NCBI GenBank assembly: GCA_013368325.1
Contig: JAACJK010000222.1
Location: 1-64,000, forward strand
Length of the DNA: 64,000 nucleotides
Source: Ephemerocybe angulata
Lineage: Eukaryota > Basidiomycota > Agaricomycetes > Agaricales > Psathyrellaceae
Direction: 5' to 3'
In this document: one piece after another, positions 1 through 10,500 of the stretch
Numbering within the stretch: position 1 is the first letter of the stretch
How the letters are laid out: each line of letters begins with the position of its first letter
Made by a program: the position numbers and the translations under genes
The notes under the pieces: model-generated
What the model was told of the DNA's origin: nothing
What the model saw: only the letters and a program-made list of their open reading frames with translations
Databases searched by the model: none

Positions 1-40
1 TATGCTTAGACACCATCAGTCTGCTCAAACTGACATTTAT

Positions 41-720
41 ACCTACTTCATTACGACCGTCTATTCCACTATGCAAATTGCTCACCTATCTTCCTCCACC
101 CTGCAGACCATCGAACGCAAGCAGGCTCACCCATCGAACATCCTCCCGGTCACCAATGCTCCCCGTCGCATGGTACAGCGGGTTCCTACGGTGAGTTATC
201 ATGCCATTTGCACCTACTTCATTACGGCCGTCTATTCCACTATGCACCTTGCTGACCTATCTTCCTCCACCCTGCAGACCATAGAACGCAAGCAGGCTCA
301 CCCATCGAACATCCTCCCGGTCACCAATGCTCCCCGTCGCATGGCACAGCGGGTTCCTACGGTGAGTTATCATGCCATTGCACCCACTTCATTACGACCG
401 TCTATTCCACTATGCACCTTGCTGACCTATCTTCCTCCACCCTGCAGACCATAGAACGCAAGCAGGCTCACCCATCGAACATCCTCCCGGTCACCAATGC
501 TCCCCGTCGCATGGCACAGCGGGTTCCTACGGTGAGTTATCATGCCATTTGCACCCACTTCATTACGACCGTCTATTCCACTATGCAACTTGCTGACCTA
601 TCTTCCTCCACCCTGCAGACCATCGAACGCAAGCAGGCTCACCCATCGAACATCCTCCCGGTCACCAATGGTCCCCGTCGCATGGCACAGCAGGTTCCTA
701 CGGTAAGTCTCCACGTTGTT
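41..720 (+). repeat. Four tandem copies of an 84-nt exon cassette
   Basis: A unit of about 171 bp is repeated with near-identity. Each copy holds an 84-nt block (107-190, 278-361, 448-531, 619-702) that starts directly after CTGCAG and ends directly before GTGAGT (GTAAGT in the last copy). Each block therefore looks like an exon with its own acceptor and donor. It encodes 28 residues that start TIERKQAHPS and end QRVPT. The separating introns are 87, 86 and 87 nt. The one-base difference falls inside an intron, so the spliced frame is kept in all four copies. I do not recognise the peptide. Unspliced, parts of the array also read through without stops. Confidence 0.8.
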
Positions 721-1503
721 CGGGCGTCTATTTCGTTCTCTGACTTTAGAGATAGTCCGCACCGCAAGCGCCCACCACTCGGCAGGATCCGTTCTACGGT
801 CACGAGAGCATAGCGCGTCTATGCGCTCGTCACCCATCTCTTCGCTTGTCCTGAGGATCCTCCAGGCAGAACCCTTCAGTTGACAACCGCATCCTCTCCA
901 ACTTCGAGGCCGCCGTCAAGCAGGACTTCGCCCAGGACCACCAGCAGTACCTCAATTACCCCCTCACGATGGCCTCAAAGCGCGCCGCTCGCAGAACCCA
1001 GCGGCACCTCGCATGTCGTCATCACAACTTGGCCCTCCTATACCTCTCAACCCTCCGCTTGCCCGTCGACCACAGAAGTATGCGATGACGCAGAATGCGA
1101 AGCACATTCCGTACTTTTGGCCGATCTTCGCCTGAGGATACATCGACGTCTGCCCAGCAAACCCGAGGATTGAGAACAGATGATAATTCTAGAGGGAAGA
1201 TTGGAACCCAATGAGGCGAGCGAGTCTCAGGCGCCCGCATTTCTTGCACCAGATGACGGAGATCAGCTGTAAGTGTGTTTTTCTCTCAGTGAGGACGACC
1301 CATTTACCAGTAATAACCCTTTAGACTATCAGGAAGAGGCTAGCATTGTCACAAGCTCCAGCCGGACCTCACCATCGGCTGCACACTCACCCCTTCCCTC
1401 CCCAGCCGGTCCTCTCACGTCCCCTTCCTCATGCACGACAAAATCTGCATTCGTCTCTTAGACCATCCGACTGCAATCCGGCTGGGATCAACTGAGGCCT
1501 CGA
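721..1503 (+). other. Unassigned stretch with a possible further exon
   Basis: After the repeat array there is a plausible acceptor (ccttcag near 880). It is followed by an open stretch that reads VDNRILSNFEAAVKQDF and continues through a basic tail (KRAARRTQRH) before meeting stops. I do not recognise it. It may be the continuation of the gene that carried the repeated exon. From about 1200 to 1500 I see no convincing coding sequence. Confidence 0.3.
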
Positions 1504-2250
1504 GACACCTTTGTTTTGCGCCAGCGATATGCACAAGACGAGCACAATGTCACGACCGTTCAAAGCTGTCCCCCTCCCCAAGTACTACCATGACCTTTCT
1601 CTCATCTCCGGCAACTGGCTGCACACCGAGACCCGCCTCCGCATCTCATTCAACCATTTCATCCTCCCCAGAAGTTCCCCGCCCCCACTCCCCTCTTCGG
1701 CCCCCAATCGCGTCCCCTTACTGCTCTCCATAACAAGGAGTTCAAGTCGTTCTACGCGCAGAGGCAGACGCAGGTCTTCCACGTGCTCTACACGACCGAC
1801 CAGACCGTCTTCATCGGCGCTCCGGCTGGAAGTGGCAACACTGTCTGTGCTGACTCGGAGTTCGCCCTGATGAGGCTTTGGAGTGCGAGGGGTGAGCGGA
1901 ATAGGGCGATGTGTATCGAGTCGCACCAGGAGATGATATGCGGGTGAAGGAGCGGAAGGAGAAGTTTTGGGATGTGTAGGGTGGCAAGGAGATTGTGACT
2001 TTGACGGGTGAAACGAGCGCGGATTTGAGGTTGTTGGAGAAGGGTGATGTTATTGAGTGCACGCTGACTCAGGCCAGTTCTCTTGTTTCAATCTTCTGGT
2101 GCGCAGACAACTGACATCTATTTAATAGTGGGATGTTATGTCAAGACGGTGGAGACGAAGGAAGAACGTCCAAAACATCGGACTTCTGTTTGATAGAAAG
2201 GTTGGGCCTGCGTATGAAGTCAGAGCGAGATACGGCTCGGCGCAGACAAG
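1504..2250 (+). pseudogene. BRR2: BRR2 (U5 snRNP helicase) fragment A
   Basis: Short frame-broken blocks match the middle of the spliceosomal helicase BRR2. First comes the end of the first Sec63 domain (DTFVLRQRYAQDEHNV, then a degraded WLHTETR). Next is the start of the second helicase cassette, with TALHNKEF, TQVFHVLYTTD, a decayed Walker A reading GAPAGSGNT, GGKEIVTLTGETSADLR, and finally NVQNIGLL with VGPAYE. BRR2 unwinds U4/U6 during spliceosome activation. Here stops and frameshifts interrupt the reading, the Walker A lysine is lost, and both ends of the protein are missing. It is a dead partial copy. It overlaps fragment B in coverage, so the two are independent pieces. Confidence 0.8.
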
Positions 2251-3488
2251 CCTTTACATAAACATGGGCGATGGCGAGAAAAAGTAATCAAACTCCTACT
2301 GTCCCCTACCATCCTGCTCAACAACCGCAAACGCAACCCCTCGTCCTCCCCACTTCTTCTACCTTCCTCCTCTTGTCCACAATGCTCCGCGTCAACCTTC
2401 GAAACCAACGCCCCACGGCACGCTCGTAAGTTCGCCCGATCCCAGCCCACAACCACGACATCTCACGCAACCTTCGTCCTGGCGCAGGCTGCCAGACCAC
2501 GACCGCGTTCGTCCAACGAACGAATCCGACGACGATGCGACGCGCATTCCGCTCTGCGAAATGCGGCACGACGCCGAACGAACAAACCGCATGGCGGCCA
2601 CGGGTCACCTTCCAGCGAGCAGTCAGGGCAGGGCCGATAACGTGCATGGGACCATGCACGCACAAGGCCCCAACCATCCGACGAGCAGCTTCAGCGATGT
2701 GTGTAGGAGCGCCGAAGACTGCGTAGGGAGTGGGAATCATGCCCAGGAGGTCGCGTCGTCCGCCCACGACGCGAAGAGGACAGAGGACGGTCAGCAGGGG
2801 GTAGTCGTGGGAGGCGAAGGCGTCCAAACCCGGACGAGTGCAAGCATCAGCGCACACGAGTCGAACAGGGGGAGACGGAGCGTGGGCCGGAGACTCGGTA
2901 CGCGTTCTAGTAGGGGGAGTGGGAGATCGGCTGTTTGGGGAAGCCTCGAAAGCCGAGGAGAGGAATGGATCTCTCCGTGGAGCAGGTAAGTCTTCCATCG
3001 GCCGCAAGGCATGTTGCTCACCCTCACCAGGGATGTGGAATGGGTCGCCACAGGGGCCAACGACGACCGGGGTTCCGTGGAGGAGGCGAGGAGACGCGCA
3101 ATGCGCACTCTAGTCTTCAAGGTATTGAAAGGAATCTGGGATGGGGCGCAAGGTGTAGCCACTATAGTGAGCGCAGTGTTCTCGGTGCTCCGTTTCCTTT
3201 CGAGCACTTAGCTTACGAACGCCGACGGTGCGAGCTCACAGAGAAAAGGCGACGAATAGGTCTTCAAGCACGATTTCTTGCATTGCATAGGCGCTTACCC
3301 GCGTACTCTTATTTTACATACCCATTAGATTGTACATAGAATGTATTTAATACAGCGATGCTAAGACATAAAAAGGATGCGATAGAGGAAAGATTGAAGA
3401 GACACCAACAAACGATGGGTGTGCACGTTAGGCGCCCGATGCCACGTCGGTCTCCAGCGTGTGCGCCGAACCGGGCCGGGCGGTGGCG
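2251..3488. other. Gap between gene fragments; an unassigned minus-strand open frame
   Basis: A minus-strand frame is open from about 3110 down to 2318 (over 260 codons). It is rich in Arg and Pro, and I recognise no domain. Overlapping open frames occur on the plus strand over the same GC-rich stretch, so openness alone is weak evidence. From 3200 to 3430 the sequence becomes AT-richer and has no coding signal I can support. Confidence 0.2.
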
Positions 3489-3630
3489 AAAAACCTTCTA
3501 CTCCACAAGGAGATCTTCCTCCGAGAGTTGATCTCTAACGGCTCCGATACCCTCGACACGATTCGTTATGCCTCCCTCACCGACCCTTCCCAGCTCGCCC
3601 TGGCCCCGGAATCCGGTTCTTTACGGTTCA
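3489..3630 (+). pseudogene. HSP90: HSP90 N-terminal fragment
   Basis: The frame reads [18 protein letters not shown] followed by [10 protein letters not shown]. This is the start of the HSP90 ATPase domain (canonical form [22 protein letters not shown]). It holds the helix that supplies the ATP-contacting Glu and Asn. Only about 45 residues are present. The usual residues before HKEIF are replaced, and the sequence runs directly into BRR2-like sequence. It is an isolated fragment and not a functional chaperone. Confidence 0.8.
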
Positions 3631-4478
3631 GCCTGCGAAAGCTGCCCTCAAGATGTGTAAGATGGTCGAGAAGCGCATGTGGGGTTCGATGACTCCCTTG
3701 AGGCAGTTCCCCAAGGTCCCCGCAGAGGTCATTCGTAAGGCAGAGCCTGAGGGCAAGCAATTCGTAAGCCTTATTGTATTTAGGCTGATAACCGTGACTG
3801 ACGTGCCCGTCTGGTAGGCCTGGTACCGTTGCTTCGACCTGAGTCCCCCCGAGATCTGCGAGTTGCTCGGTTTGCCCAAGGACCGTCGTGTCCATCGTCT
3901 CGTTCACACCTTCCCCAAACTCCAGTACGTGCCTCACATCTATATCCCGATTCTAATCTGACTGTCCACAGACTCTTAAGCTCAGGTCCAGCCTATCACC
4001 CAACCCCTTCTTCATGTCGACCCTCCATTGTGCTATTGGAGTAGCGAACGATTGTCTTCTCGAAAAGCTCCAACTGGAGGCTGGTCAACGAGACTACCAT
4101 TGTGCCCGACTTCCAATGGGACCCTGAAATTCATGGAGGCGACAAATCGTTCCACATCCTTGTCGAGGACATTGACGGCGAGGTTATCCTCTTCCACGAT
4201 ATATTCGTCTTGCGCCAGCGATACGCACACGACGAGCAGAACGTCACGATTACCGTCTGTTCAAGCCCGTTCCCCCCAACTACTATATCTCTCTTATCTC
4301 CGACCGCTGGCTGCACGCCAAGCGAGACCCGTCTCCCCAACTCGACCAAGCATATCATCCTCCCTGAGGATTTCCCACCTCCCACCCCTCTCCTCGACCT
4401 CCAACCGCTTCCCCTCACTGCTCTCCAGAACAAAGAGTTTGAGTCGATCTCTCCTACTTTGCTCACTCTAGCCACCAC
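3631..4478 (+). pseudogene. BRR2: BRR2 fragment B (first Sec63 domain)
   Basis: The blocks follow the order of BRR2: [34 protein letters not shown], then WYRCFDLSPPEI and HRLVHTFPKLQ, then PDFQWDPEIHG, FHILVEDIDGEVILFHD, FVLRQRYAHDEQNVTITV and LPLTALQNKEFES. Two introns appear to be retained, at 3774-3817 and 3925-3971. Both have GT-AG ends, so the copy arose through DNA and not by retroposition. Small indels shift the frame near 4030-4100 and 4250-4330. It overlaps fragment A from FVLRQRYA onward, so BRR2 was sampled at least twice here. Confidence 0.85.
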
Positions 4479-4839
4479 CCACATTCGTGCCGTATCCACA
4501 CAGTCTATCCCCCGTCAATGAGAATCATCACACACCTTGCGTCCAAACCCTCCCTAGTTCAAAACGACTCATACAACACGGTAACCAGCCAGCAAACCGG
4601 AAGGCGCCAATTTACTGTCACCAAGATCGCCTATACGGGTTGACCAGCCGGAGATGGCCCTCCTTCCTCTGTCCCTCTGATATGTCAGACTCTCTCACTA
4701 TTCCCCTCCCCAACGATATCTACACATTCTGCTCATATCCACACCTCCCTCGCTCTTCGCGACAGCAAGCCTGAAGAGAAGTCGGGCATGACGTCTCTCA
4801 GTCGACTGAAACCTGAAAACGCGTCTGGCCAGTCGACGT
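4479..4839 (+). other. Gap between relics, nothing recognised
   Basis: This is the stretch between the BRR2 and Ca2+-ATPase relics. Reading frames are short and I recognise no protein. Confidence 0.4.
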
Positions 4840-5715
4840 CGAGGCGGCCTAGCAATGCAGCAAGTACTACAGAGGCGGGCCACGGTCTCTCAGGCTCTGA
4901 TCTTCGGCACGTCCATTCAGCAGCCACATCCCCATCCCGCGTTGACGCCGGTTCCGTCCAGAACTCCAAGCAAAGCCTCGAAATCCGACGTCTCGGACCC
5001 CGTCAGCGAGAAGAAGCAGGATAAGAAAGACAAGAAGAAGAAAGGGGAACCGTCGGAGGACGATGGCAAGACTCCTCATCAGATTGAGCTGGAGCAAGGC
5101 GCCGCGATCAACCCCGCTCCTTCGCGTTCCAGCCCTCTGAACCCGCCGAGATCCTCGACCCGAAGAATCTTGACACTCTCGCTAGCTTGGTGGAGTTGCT
5201 GGGTTGCTACGCGTTGAGCATGTCCTCCCACGAACAGGCTGTTGGACGATGGCAAGCGGTTACAATACACAGAACTTCTTGCTGCGCGCGTTAGCAAGTC
5301 TTCTCTTTAATTGAAGTGAATGCATCTGAATGACAAGATCTTGGTACGACACAGTGTATCAGCCATTCGAGATATTCGCTAACTTTCTTGTAGCTTCGAC
5401 TATGCATCGCTGCCGATATCCCGCTCCGAGTCGCTTTGGGTTTATCCCAAGACTTCTGAACAACTTGCAAGAATTTCGAGACCCCGTCGACAGTGTTGAA
5501 GGAGTAGCTATCGTAGTACGCCGTCTCTTCCAATTTCTTTGAAATTCGACTGACGAGTGTCTTAGATTATCGTCGGTTCTGTCAACGATTAAGAAGAAGC
5601 GGCATTTTCGTGTTCTCAATGAGAAAAAGAGGATCGTGGCGTCCAGACGATTCATGATGGTGATGAGAAGGTCATCGATGTCAAGGAGGTCTTCGCACGC
5701 AGGGATGCCCGGTAT
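4840..5715 (+). pseudogene. Plasma-membrane-type Ca2+-ATPase (PMC1-like) N-terminal fragment
   Basis: Pieces match the N-terminal part of a fungal P-type Ca2+-ATPase. They are a cytosolic start (INPAPFAFQPSE, EILDPKNLDTLASL), the first membrane hairpin (LNDKIL, then a block ending ALGLSQDF), DSVEGVAIVV, IIVGSVND, FRVLNEKK and DEKVIDVKEV. Introns with GT-AG ends are still visible near 5341-5393 and 5515-5562. Stops and frameshifts break the frame after SQDF and after SVND. The catalytic phosphorylation site, ATP-binding domain and C-terminal membrane segments are absent. The Lys-rich stretch around 5020-5050 just before it may belong to the same protein's cytosolic N terminus. Confidence 0.75.
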
Positions 5716-6267
5716 GTATTCAGGGACTCCTCCTCACGTTTGCATCGATTTCTTATTATCCCCGCGTTCGGCTAGGTGCCAAAGGTCAGCGCCCAATTAA
5801 CACCAACAACACGACGCCCAACCCCCAACTTCACTGCTAGAACGGCGGCCCCGTTTACTCCATGTCCACCGCTCTCCAATCTCCGTAGTGGCATTCATGG
5901 CTGTAAACGGACCAACAACACGCCCCCGCTTCTTTGGCCGGACCCCTCCTGTCACCCTGGGGTGGGCCTGCCAACTCGGGCTAAGCATCGTCATGGACCT
6001 TGCCGCTGCACCCTCCTTCGTTCAAGACGACCCTGACAGTGCTTCGCAACGTCTAGGAGGAGATCCGGGATCTTCGCCTCGCTCTCGCAATTGAGCACGT
6101 CACCACAAGAGACACGTACCCGTACCTCTACCTGCACTCTCTGATTCTACACGACTGAGATCTGTACGACAAGTCTGCCTTCTGTCGAATGCCCTCTGAC
6201 TGGTATGTATTAAGCTATATCAGGTTTCCTGATAACTATACACTGTTATGGTCTACAAATACAACAA
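5716..6267 (+). other. Decayed sequence, unassigned
   Basis: A few short open blocks are visible, for example one around 6060-6180 reading EEIRDLRLALAIEHV and then TYPYLYLHSLILHD. They look like old coding sequence broken by stops. I cannot assign them to a family. Confidence 0.3.
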
Positions 6268-6941
6268 TTACTCGAAAACATCAAGGGCTTGGACGTCGCG
6301 GGTTGGAGGTTGAGACCAGCCTCCAGGAAGCTCAGCACCTTCATTCTGAAATAGTTGGACTAGCTGCTGTGAATTCGCAAGGCGCTCCAGCAAAATGCCC
6401 TTCTCTTCGTATAACCTCGTCGTCACTCCTTTCTCCCAGTCCAGCCTCTCCTGCAATGTCTCCACCTCCGCTGCGGCTATCATCTCATTATTCTTGGACA
6501 CCGCCAGTGCTTGATGTAAGTCGTCGACCTTTTTCTTGAGCTTCGTAACCTTCCGTTCAAGGACTTCCTTCTCAACCTTGTAGGCTGCAATAGGTGCTGC
6601 GTCACCCTTTAGGACTTCCCAGTGAGCCCCTGCCTCCGCTGTCTCTACCAATCCGTTTCGATTTGTTTCACGGGCCAGCCTTCTCTGCGCCCTTGCAACA
6701 GCGGCGTTTACCCCTGCAGTTTCCGCTCCTATGAATAATCACACTAAGTAATGCAACCTTGCTCTTAATAGATCTCAAGCTCACCGATTGTGTTTTCAAT
6801 TCCTGCTGCCGGGCGTCGGCCTCGAAGGTTAGACGAGGTTGCCTGTGGTGTTACGTCCCGGTTGTTGTTCGCCCTGTTGGCGAGGTGTCTCCTAGCCCTC
6901 GGGGCTATCACTGTGACTTCTGCTTTGTCGGACTTGGGCAT
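6268..6941 (-). CDS. Small coiled-coil protein, two exons
   Basis: The ATG is at 6941, exon 1 runs 6941-6785, a 56-bp GT-AG intron spans 6784-6729, and exon 2 runs 6728-6268. Joining them gives 205 aa with the frame kept. The first 50 residues are basic (ARRHLANRANNNRD). Roughly residues 95-180 form a heptad-like helical stretch rich in Glu, Lys and Leu (KVEKEVLERKVTKLKKKVDD, then ETLQERLDWEKG), typical of a coiled coil. No catalytic domain is visible. I do not recognise it; similar short coiled-coil proteins are common in mushroom genomes. It is divergent from the transposase gene and may be part of that mobile element or simply a neighbour. Confidence 0.65.
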
Positions 6942-7513
6942 CTGATAAACTAGGTGAATGGGATGACAAGGTGGGGTGTTGGAGGAAGTGTGAGTTCAGC
7001 ATCAATTGGAACTTCGCCTTTAAATTGCTCACACTCACTGACAGAATCTCGGACTGTGGCATCGTCACAGTGCCACAGCGGCATGCTACGGCGGTGCGCT
7101 GCTTCAGCCCATCGACGCGAAAGCGATGCTTGGCTATGGTCAGGAGCGGAGCACTGGATAAGCGAAGTCGGCGGCGGGCGCGTCATTTGGTTGAAAGTCC
7201 GCAATACAAATGTGGCTGTACACTCTGCTCTTTCCGACCTTCCACCACCCCTCAACATCAGGTCTATCCCCTGGCGCTAGCCTAAGGACAGGAATCGGGC
7301 GATATGAAACTATTCGGATACAGCCTTATGATTAACGAATGCCATACATCTTGGATGCCGTCGACTGGGCGAGTTGGGTGTATATCCGAATCAACATAAT
7401 TTCCACCAAGCTATAAGGCAGCGTCAAATCCTGTTCTCTCCAAGTCTCCCTCTCTTTTCTCACATTGGATCTCAACCTTGTTCTCTAAACGTTCATCTAC
7501 TTTCTCAACCTCG
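6942..7513. other. Divergent intergenic region
   Basis: This lies between the coiled-coil gene (minus) and the transposase gene (plus) and must hold both promoters. It contains an imperfect inverted pair, ttcggatacag near 7314 and tgtatatccgaa near 7379. I cannot identify transposon ends or a TATA box with confidence. Confidence 0.4.
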
Positions 7514-10500
7514 ATGGCCTCCTCCAGTGTCCCCACTTCATATCTGTGTACCGCATGTGGTACTAGGTTCTGCCTACCATCCTTGCTAACAAGACACAAG
7601 ATGCATTTCTGTCCCGAGATGCGGTCTCCGCACGAACCAGGCTCAAAGCGGCTGAAGCTCACTCCATCGGATTTCTTGGGGATAGAACCGGCGAATAGCG
7701 CTATCAGCGATGATATAGAGCGCCGAAGGAAGGTACGCGCTTGTTGCTGTTATAGTGTACCTCTAGAATCATCCTAACCATGCATTACCTATAGATTCCA
7801 AGGAAAACTGACCTGTCAACACCCTTGAGACAATACACTAGCTCATCAGCTTCCTCAGATCCACGAAGTATTCCTGAAGATTCAACTACTAATACTACCC
7901 CATCCCCCGGGATCCACACCACCTCACCCACCTCACTTTGCCCTCCTATGAGTTCCGCTCATACCGCTAACTTCAGGGTAATTGCTGGACCCACGAGTCC
8001 TGAGGACGACTCGGACAACGAGATCCTCGCCGAAGATGATCTCACTACATACCCAGAGGATACGTTCGGTCTACCTTCGTTCCAAGTTTGCACTGCCGAT
8101 GGTATGTCTACCCAGATTACGTGGAAACAGGTCGTTGACCATCCATACAACCGTCTAGGTGTGGCTTACGAACGCCATCAAAGGCTTCATATGCAACTAA
8201 AGGCGAAAGATATCCAAGGAACACAAAACTCTTTCGGCGTACGACGGCGTTACTACGCGAACTCTCTGCCCCTTCACAACCCGGAAGATGAACTGGGTCT
8301 TGGAAACCTGCACACGGGAAGGAGGGTCAGTCACCGCACAGAAATGGTAGACACTGATGATCCTGTTGTTTTTCTCGGTACGTCGGGGGAGAGAATTGGC
8401 GAGACATTGAATCTGACCTCCGAGGCAGCAGATAACATATCGGCGGCATCGGGGGTGCTGCAGGCTCAACCCATTTCCGAGTCCACACAGGTAAAGTTGA
8501 AGGCCATGCCCTCCCCTCGCAAAACAAGCTGATATGCTACCCCTAGCACATATTCGGACCGTTCCCCAACATTGCGAGCTTTGATCTAGGGCAATGGTTC
8601 ATCGAGAACAACGGTTCCAACCTGTCTCTACGCAGCCTCGGAGAATTGGTCAAGCTAGCCCAGAAGCCTGACTTTTCGAACGATATCTCGAAACTCAACT
8701 GGCGCAAAACAATTGAGAAGCTGGGCTTGAATAAGGAAGCCCTCGACGAAGGAGACGAAAGCGATTGGATAAGCGACAGTGGCTGGAACACGACCTCAAT
8801 TTCGATCTCGGTACCTATCTCTGGCATAACGGAAGTACAACAAGTGGGGACACTCTATCATCGGAGCATCGTATCTGTGGTGGAGGAAGCGGTTGCCAAT
8901 AGCACCATCGACTCATTCACATACGATCCATTTGAGATCCTCTGGCAACCCGATCCAGAGTCTCCTCCCCTTAGAGTCCATTCTGAAATGTACAACTCAG
9001 ATGCGTTCATGCATGCCCATCGCGAACTTCAGGACTCCCCACGTATACCAGGTTGTGGCCTGCCCCGCGTTGTTCTAGGAGTTATGTTTTGGTCGGACTC
9101 AACTTCGGTTGGGCACTTTACTGGTGACAATCTTTGGCCTCTGTACATGTTCATTGCGAACCAGTCCAAGTACGACCGCTGTAAACCCTCGTCCAATCAC
9201 TGTCACCACATTGCATATTTCGACAAGGTATGCTTGGGCCTGCGCAACTATTTTATCTACTAATGTCGATGTATTAGCCTTCCGACAACTTCAAGGATTA
9301 CTGTGCACGTCGATCAGGAGGGAAATTGCCGCCGCCACCATTCACGGGGTTCTGCAACCAGGAGTCGTTTCACGCCCAGTGGGAGGTCCTTCTAGATGAC
9401 GACTTACTAGCTGCCATAAAAACTGGTATTGTGATCACATGCCCAGATGGCAAAGATCGTCGCTTCTTCATTCGAATCCTCACGTACTCTGCCGACTATC
9501 CTGAGAAGTGAGTCCTGCGTTTGACTACTACGATCTACGTTAACTGATGCAGATTCAATTTACGCAGAGTATTGATCGCCACTGTTAGGAACCAAGGGGA
9601 CTGTCCTTGTCCTCGTTGCGCCACCCCCATGGTCCATCTCAACAAAATGGCCAGCCCGGTCGACTACCGTTCTCGCGTGGCAAAGACCCGTGTCGATAAT
9701 GATAGTAGACGCCAGCTGATCATGAAGGCTAGAAACATGATCATCCCGGGGAATCGCAAAAAAGGTGTTGCGCTGAGCAACGATCACTTTCAAGACTTGA
9801 TTAAACCGCAAAGCTATCACGCTACTTTGGTAAAGAGTTCCTTCGAGTTTCAACCAACGTTCGATAGCTTACCGGAGATTTGTGTAGAACGCTTTCTCCT
9901 ATCGTTTGAAGGGCTACGCAGGTTTTGATGTCTTCAAGTGCCTCGCTGTTGATCTCTTGCACGAGTTCGAGCTCGGCGTCTGGAAAGACTTGTTCATACA
10001 CCTCCTCCGGATATTGACGGCCCATTCGAAAGCGGCGCAGGTCTACATTAATGAACTGGACAAACGGTATGTATAATTACCATCTCCATCGTGGTTCCCT
10101 CTTCGACAATATTTCTAGTTACCGGCTAGTGCCTCCTTTTCAAAAGTCAATTCGTCGCTTTACTTGGGACGTATCAGCCAGGAAGAAGAAGGCAGGGAGA
10201 GACTTTGAAGATCTTCTTCAGGTAAGAAAACTATTCCTTCCACTATATTCACCAACCTCACCATGAGCAATCGTCAGTGCGCTATACCTACGTTCGAGGG
10301 CATTGTTCCAAATGATGATCATTCGAAAGCCGTGACGAGGATTATCTCAATCTGCGCCGAGTGGCACGCTCTGGCTAAGCTCCGGATGCACACCGACTAT
10401 ACTCTCAAATTACTTGAGAAGGCCACGATTGAACTTGGTGCGGAATTCCGGATCTTTGTTCGTGATGTTTGCTCCAAGATCAAGACGGTGGAGCTGGACG

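Noticed and set aside
2..813. Long overlapping open frames through the repeat array
   Set aside because: They arise because the repeat unit and its intron lack stops in some frames. The exon-intron reading explains the structure better.
7304..7389. Imperfect inverted pair upstream of the transposase as element ends
   Set aside because: The arms differ and both lie on one side of the gene, so they cannot be the two termini.
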